From the NCBI GenBank assembly GCA_964471235.1, contig CAYYGL010000196.1, positions 1-8,911 on the forward strand: a stretch of DNA of 8,911 nucleotides, given 5' to 3'. The notes below the pieces were generated by a model that was given only the letters and a program-made list of their open reading frames with translations, searched no databases and was not told the origin of the DNA. This document shows, piece by piece, positions 5,765-8,911 of the stretch. Every line of letters begins with the position of its first letter. Positions within the stretch are counted from its first letter, which is position 1. The translations under genes were made by a program, and so were the position numbers. The stretch is from CAYYGL01 sp964471235 (lineage in GTDB: Bacteria; Calditrichota; Calditrichia; RBG-13-44-9; J075).

Positions 5765-7045
5765 ATGATATCCATTGACGAATTAACAACTTTTCTGGAA
5801 CATTTCACTCTTCCCCATTCCTCGCATCTGGCAGATGGGGCACAAATTTCTTTTTTCGATGTTTCCCATGCTCGTTTTGTTACCCGACGGGAGAACGTTT
5901 TTGTGAACGGGAAAGAATACCCCATGTTTGTAAATGAATTCTGGACCTCCCGTCAGCGCCAGGCTGCCCGGCTGCATGAAGTTGCTTACCGTGCCTGTTT
6001 TAAGCCTCAATTGCCCCGCTTCTTTATCAATTTGTTTTCACAACCCGGTGATGTGATTTACGATCCCTTCGCCGGGCGAGGCACCACCATCATCGAAGCC
6101 GGATTGATGGGACGGAATATCATTGCCAATGATGTCAATCCGCTGAGTAAGATACTATCCCAACCCCGTTTTTTTATCCCGTCTATCCCCGATCTGGTTG
6201 TTCGGCTGGGTAAAATTCCCATCATTGCGAATCAATCGGCCGAGATTGATCTTTCCATGTTTTATCATCCGGCAACCGAGGCGGAAATTATTTCTCTAAA
6301 ATCGTATTTGCAAAACCGCCATGCCGCCGGGACGGAGGACGACCTTGACCGCTGGATTCGCATGGTGGCCACGAATCGTTTAACCGGTCATTCCAGTGGT
6401 TTTTTTTCGGTTTATACCCTGCCGCCCAACCAGGCAACTTCGCCGGCGCGCCAGCGCAAAATAAACGCCCGGCGCAATCAAATCCCCGAATACCGTGATA
6501 CCCGGAAACTGATTTTGAAAAAATCGAAGCAGTTGATCAAGGATCTTACCCCCCGGCAAATTAGAAACTTACGCGCAGCGGGGAAGCACGCACTCTTCTT
6601 AAGTCGGGATGCCCGCCATACTCCGGAAATCCCAACCGGAACTGTTCAATTGACCATTACTTCACCACCGTTTTTGAATGTGGTGCAATATGCTAAAGAC
6701 AATTGGCTTCGCTGCTGGTTTAATGGAATTAATAGCGAGAAGGTTGCCCGTGTCATCACGGTTGCCCGCACGTTAGATAAATGGCGCCGGGTAATGGAGG
6801 ATGTATTCCGGGAATTATACCGCATTACCCGCTCCGGTGGCTGGGTAGCTTTCGAAGTGGGGGAGATTCACCGGGGGCAGGTGGAATTGGAGAAAGTGGT
6901 CATTCCGCTGGGGATTGCCGCAAATTTCCATTGTTTCGGGGTGGTGGTGAATCGACAACAGTTTACCAAAACGGCGAATATCTGGGGTATCGATAACAAT
7001 CGCAAGGGCACCAACAGTAACCGGATCGTACTATTTCATAAATGA
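5765..7045 (+). CDS. Solitary DNA methyltransferase (N4-cytosine/N6-adenine class, TSPPF motif)
   Basis: This 426-aa enzyme probably transfers a methyl group from S-adenosylmethionine to an exocyclic amino group of a DNA base. Motif I, the cofactor loop, is DPFAGRGTT at 100-108. Motif IV, the catalytic tetrapeptide, is SPPF at 300-303 within TITSPPFLNVVQYAKDNW. Variants with SPP(F/Y) are typical of N4-cytosine enzymes, though DPPY-like N6-adenine enzymes are related. A conserved block NEFWTSRQRQAARLHEV (57-73) precedes motif I, and GGWVAFEVG (358-366) is the late core strand. Motif I comes first, with about 190 residues before motif IV, so the order resembles the alpha group and not the usual beta group. 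The long segment between them may recognise the target. No nuclease gene lies beside it. The start ATG 5765 has only a poor ribosome site. The methylated sequence is unknown. Confidence 0.88.
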   Translation: MISIDELTTFLEHFTLPHSSHLADGAQISFFDVSHARFVTRRENVFVNGKEYPMFVNEFWTSRQRQAARLHEVAYRACFKPQLPRFFINLFSQPGDVIYDPFAGRGTTIIEAGLMGRNIIANDVNPLSKILSQPRFFIPSIPDLVVRLGKIPIIANQSAEIDLSMFYHPATEAEIISLKSYLQNRHAAGTEDDLDRWIRMVATNRLTGHSSGFFSVYTLPPNQATSPARQRKINARRNQIPEYRDTRKLILKKSKQLIKDLTPRQIRNLRAAGKHALFLSRDARHTPEIPTGTVQLTITSPPFLNVVQYAKDNWLRCWFNGINSEKVARVITVARTLDKWRRVMEDVFRELYRITRSGGWVAFEVGEIHRGQVELEKVVIPLGIAANFHCFGVVVNRQQFTKTANIWGIDNNRKGTNSNRIVLFHK

Positions 7046-7164
7046 TGGCGCGCCGGGTATATTCAACCCCCACCAAAAGATCGATTAGCCGGAAAGTTGC
7101 TAATTGGAATCCGACGTTTGAAACCATGCTGCCCGGCTGGCATCGTTCAAAAAAGATCCCATGA
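7042..7164 (+). CDS. Very small ORF overlapping the methyltransferase stop (doubtful)
   Basis: An ATG at 7042 overlaps the methyltransferase TGA in an ATGA junction and reads 40 codons of basic peptide to a TGA at 7162. It has no recognisable domain and no independent ribosome site, so any translation would depend on coupling. Its 3' half lies antisense to the thioredoxin-like frame at 7100-7360, which looks more protein-like. Chance is the more likely explanation. Confidence 0.15.
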   Translation: MMARRVYSTPTKRSISRKVANWNPTFETMLPGWHRSKKIP

Positions 7165-7360
7165 ACACCTGAGGGTTGTCCTGATCCCCCGCAAAGGTGA
7201 TGCATTTCTCGACAGAAGGAAAGAGGATGACCGTTGGTGAGCAATGACGCAACGCCTTGTAATCCCAATGGTTTGAAAAATATTTTTCCATCTCACAAGA
7301 CCCGGCATTGATTTTGCAAAAGAACCTGGCGGTAGTGACATAAAGTTTCAGGGATGAAGC
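7100..7360 (-). pseudogene. Possible 5'-truncated thioredoxin-fold gene remnant
   Basis: An 86-codon open frame runs leftward from just after an in-frame TGA (7361-7363) to a TAG at 7100. An internal ATG at 7291 would give 63 aa. The reading resembles the C-terminal half of a thioredoxin: FFCKINAGSCEMEKYF for the strand and helix after the active site, CSPTVILFP with the family's cis-proline position, then FAGDQDNP and a final helix VFMGSFLNDASRAAW. The N-terminal half with the redox CxxC motif is missing; the sequence upstream in all three frames shows no WCxxC. No ribosome site precedes ATG 7291. I infer a decayed or truncated gene in the gap between the methyltransferase and the kinase operon. 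An alternative is a short real protein of another family, or chance. Confidence 0.3.
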
Positions 7361-7398
7361 TCAGGCTCCTGAACCAATCGATAGGGACATCGACGAAT

Positions 7399-7403
7399 GG
7401 GAG
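7399..7403 (+). promoter_or_regulatory. Shine-Dalgarno site deciding the start of the 73-aa gene
   Basis: GGGAG ends five bases before ATG 7409. The earlier in-frame ATG at 7397 has only AGGGA nine bases away. The nearby CATAAA with a TG extension (7339-7344) is a weak promoter candidate for this operon. Confidence 0.45.
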
Positions 7404-7408
7404 TATTT

Positions 7409-7630
7409 ATGTGTTCTAAAGCAAAAGAACAAACTTCTTCAATCACTCCGGAAATCCGTGATCAACTCTTCCTGCAGGATTTTCTTACTATCATGCGAAA
7501 CCGTTTGAATGTGATCGGTACGTCCCTTTATTTGTTGGAAAATTCTCTGGAAGCCCATCATCCCCAACAAAAATATGTGGAAAAGATGAAGCAGGAGTTG
7601 GAAGCCCTGCGCCAGTTGATTAACGGGTGA
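7409..7630 (+). CDS. Small DHp-like helical protein lacking the phospho-acceptor histidine
   Basis: This 73-aa soluble protein is predicted to be almost all helix. Residues 20-44 (LFLQDFLTIMRNRLNVIGTS...YLLE) resemble the first helix of a histidine-kinase dimerisation domain, where the usual text is FLxxxSHELRTPLNxI. The His and the ELRTP block are absent here. A second helix at about 52-72 (QQKYVEKMKQELEALRQLI) follows, as in the DHp hairpin. There is no ATP-binding domain. ATG 7409 is favoured by GGGAG; ATG 7397 would add four residues. The gene ends 14 bp before the ATG of a receiver-kinase gene and is surely co-transcribed with it. It might act as a dimerisation partner or inhibitor of that kinase. 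The family resemblance is my inference and could be coincidental. Confidence 0.6.
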   Translation: MCSKAKEQTSSITPEIRDQLFLQDFLTIMRNRLNVIGTSLYLLENSLEAHHPQQKYVEKMKQELEALRQLING

Positions 7631-7644
7631 TTCCGGAGGCAAAT

Positions 7645-8814
7645 ATGGAGAAGGAAGACCTTAAAATTTTAGTGGTCGATGATGAAGAGTGGATACTATC
7701 CACCTTTAAAAGCACTATTGAATCCTGGGGATATAAAGTAGATTGTGCACTGGATGGGGAAATTGCCCTGGAAATGTGCGCCAGGCACTCCTACCCGGTT
7801 ATCATCACCGATTTAAATATGCCCAACATGGATGGGATGACTTTCCTGAGACGCATCAAATCTCGCCTGTCGATGGTGGAGATCATCATTGTCACTGGCT
7901 ATGCGACCATCAAGAATGCCATTGAAGCGATGAAAGAGGGCGCCAGTGAGTTTATCTTAAAGCCGGTAAATTTTGAGCAGGTACGGCTGACAGTTAAAAA
8001 AAGTTTTCAGAAAATTAAAGCATACCAGGAGAATGAGGACCTCCGAACTCTGAACCATCAGCTCAGTCAACTTTATGAAATGAAGGACAAATTCCTTTCC
8101 ATCACCAATCATGAGTTACGGACTCCCCTGACGATCATCAACGGTTACCTGGAAATTATCGAGAGTATGATTCAATCTCCGGATGAGGATTTGCGGGAGA
8201 TTCTGACCATCCTTCGACGTACCGCTAAAGAATTACTCTCGGCAATGGAACGCCTCTATATTCTTTCCCGCAGTCAAAAAAATCAATGGACTTTTCGCAC
8301 ATATCCGGTAGATACGGTCGTAACTCTCCAAAAGCTTTATGAACAAATATTGCCCCTATTTCAGCATCGCCATATCGAATTAAGCATCTATACCCCCGAA
8401 TATCCGATTGTCATCCAAACCAATCCAAGTAATTTAAAACTCATTCTGCATGAATTGCTTCATAATGCCTTGAAATATACTCCGGATGGCGGGAAAGTAA
8501 CGGCCCGGTTGTATACCATTTCGGATGAAATCGTCTATGAGGTACAGGATAACGGCATAGGAATTCCTTATGAAAAACAGGATTTGATCTTTAGCGATTT
8601 TTATGAAGTTCAGGATACCATCAATCATAAATCTTCCCAAAATGAATTTATGGGGGGAGGAATGGGGATTGGCCTGTCTCTGGTAAAAGAGATGGTAATG
8701 TCAATGAACGGGAGAATTACCATAGAAAGCGAACCGGGACTCGGTTCAACTTTTCGCATTAACTTACCAGGTATAGAAACAAAGTCGGAGAGGGATGATG
8801 AAAGTCTTGTGTAA
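7645..8814 (+). CDS. Receiver-first hybrid sensor kinase (REC-HisKA-HATPase_c)
   Basis: This 389-aa cytoplasmic signalling protein combines a response-regulator receiver and a histidine kinase. The receiver (about 5-125) has the acidic pair D12/D13, phospho-acceptor D56 in ITDLNMPNMDG, T84 and K106. After a short helical linker, the HisKA domain carries H156 in NHELRTP, the expected autophosphorylation site. The ATPase domain shows the N box HELLHNALKY (N274), G1 DNGIGIP (302-308), an F-box-like IFSDFYE (315-321) and G2 GGGMGIGL (337-344). All catalytic motifs are intact. There is no transmembrane or PAS sensor segment, so its input is probably phosphorylation of the receiver by another kinase. 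ATG 7645 follows GGAGG by five bases; the GTG at 7627 overlapping the previous stop is less likely. It lies between a small DHp-like protein and a zinc-ribbon gene that overlaps its end. Confidence 0.93.
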   Translation: MEKEDLKILVVDDEEWILSTFKSTIESWGYKVDCALDGEIALEMCARHSYPVIITDLNMPNMDGMTFLRRIKSRLSMVEIIIVTGYATIKNAIEAMKEGASEFILKPVNFEQVRLTVKKSFQKIKAYQENEDLRTLNHQLSQLYEMKDKFLSITNHELRTPLTIINGYLEIIESMIQSPDEDLREILTILRRTAKELLSAMERLYILSRSQKNQWTFRTYPVDTVVTLQKLYEQILPLFQHRHIELSIYTPEYPIVIQTNPSNLKLILHELLHNALKYTPDGGKVTARLYTISDEIVYEVQDNGIGIPYEKQDLIFSDFYEVQDTINHKSSQNEFMGGGMGIGLSLVKEMVMSMNGRITIESEPGLGSTFRINLPGIETKSERDDESLV

Positions 8815-8911
8815 TCATGAAAAGGTGGAAGCAGTCAATAAACCGATCGGTATTTTTCGATGCCCGTTTTGTAAAATCCGGCAGCAAATTGAACTGCCGG
8901 TTATCGGGGAA
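8798..8911 (+). CDS. Zinc-ribbon-like protein, 5' part only (cut by window edge)
   Basis: 38 codons are visible and still open at the last base. The start ATG 8798 lies within the end of the kinase gene (17-bp overlap) in another frame and has GGAGAGG just upstream, so translation is probably coupled. ATG 8795 is an alternative. The visible peptide has C5, H7 and a C22-PF-C25 knuckle (RCPFCKIR), a pattern suited to binding one zinc ion. Nothing else can be identified. Because it shares an operon with the receiver-kinase, it may act in the same pathway, but the function is unknown. Confidence 0.6.
   Translation, partial: MKVLCNHEKVEAVNKPIGIFRCPFCKIRQQIELPVIGE

Noticed and set aside
5413..5789. 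Two minus-strand frames upstream of the cold-shock gene
   Set aside because: No ribosome site, no protein-like pattern, and they overlap the probable promoters of the csp and methyltransferase genes.
7047..7054. GGCGCGCC palindrome after the methyltransferase
   Set aside because: It is an eight-base palindrome that also occurs by chance. Nothing links it to the enzyme's target or to a regulatory site.
6963..7268. Minus-strand 101-codon frame overlapping the methyltransferase end
   Set aside because: Cys- and Tyr-rich with no domain. It overlaps the conserved C-terminus of the methyltransferase, and the thioredoxin-like reading lies in a different frame.
1..8911. CRISPR array, transposon ends, tRNA or rRNA
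   Set aside because: I found no regularly spaced repeats, transposase reading frames, cloverleaf arms or rRNA-like stretches on either strand.

Overview
The window comes from a Gram-negative-type bacterium. The evidence is a signal-peptide-bearing LolA-like periplasmic protein beside LolC/E-MacB-type permeases, together with bacterial regulators (TetR, ECF sigma, CspA, histidine kinase). Several genes have clear Shine-Dalgarno sites (GGAGG, GGAGGT, GAGGAA) and the base composition looks moderate in GC. I cannot name the genus. Phyla such as Calditrichota, KSB1-like lineages or relatives of Bacteroidota would fit, but this is only a guess. No rRNA, tRNA, CRISPR array or complete mobile element is visible.

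Region 1 (1-3538) is one regulated unit. Reading leftward are a LolA-like secreted protein (2036-2785), an FtsX/MacB-type ABC permease (661-1899) and a second paralogous permease that runs off the left edge (1-600). A TetR-family regulator (2942-3538) is divergent from them. The 156-bp gap between the divergent genes holds two copies of a 17-bp sequence that differ at one base. Each copy lies just downstream of a predicted -10 box and points with the gene it precedes. This is the layout expected if the TetR protein represses both itself and the envelope-transport operon.

Region 2 (3539-5173) holds a 68-aa basic protein of unknown function, an ECF sigma factor (4173-4766) and a small soluble zinc-binding anti-sigma factor (4838-5080). 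A 9-bp-stem hairpin closes the region. Region 3 (5174-7045) holds a GTG-started cold-shock protein on the minus strand, then a 378-bp gap. A solitary DNA methyltransferase on the plus strand follows, with motif I ahead of motif IV.

Region 4 (7046-8911) starts with a gap that carries, on the minus strand, an open frame resembling the C-terminal half of a thioredoxin fold. It appears to be a gene remnant. A compact plus-strand signalling operon follows: a 73-aa protein resembling a histidine-kinase dimerisation helix without the phospho-acceptor His, a receiver-first sensor kinase (REC-HisKA-HATPase), and the start of a zinc-ribbon protein that overlaps the kinase and is cut by the window edge.

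I do not see a clearly new defence or mobile system. The best leads are the symmetric operator pair, the His-less DHp-like protein with its receiver-kinase partner, the thioredoxin-like remnant, and the solitary methyltransferase.
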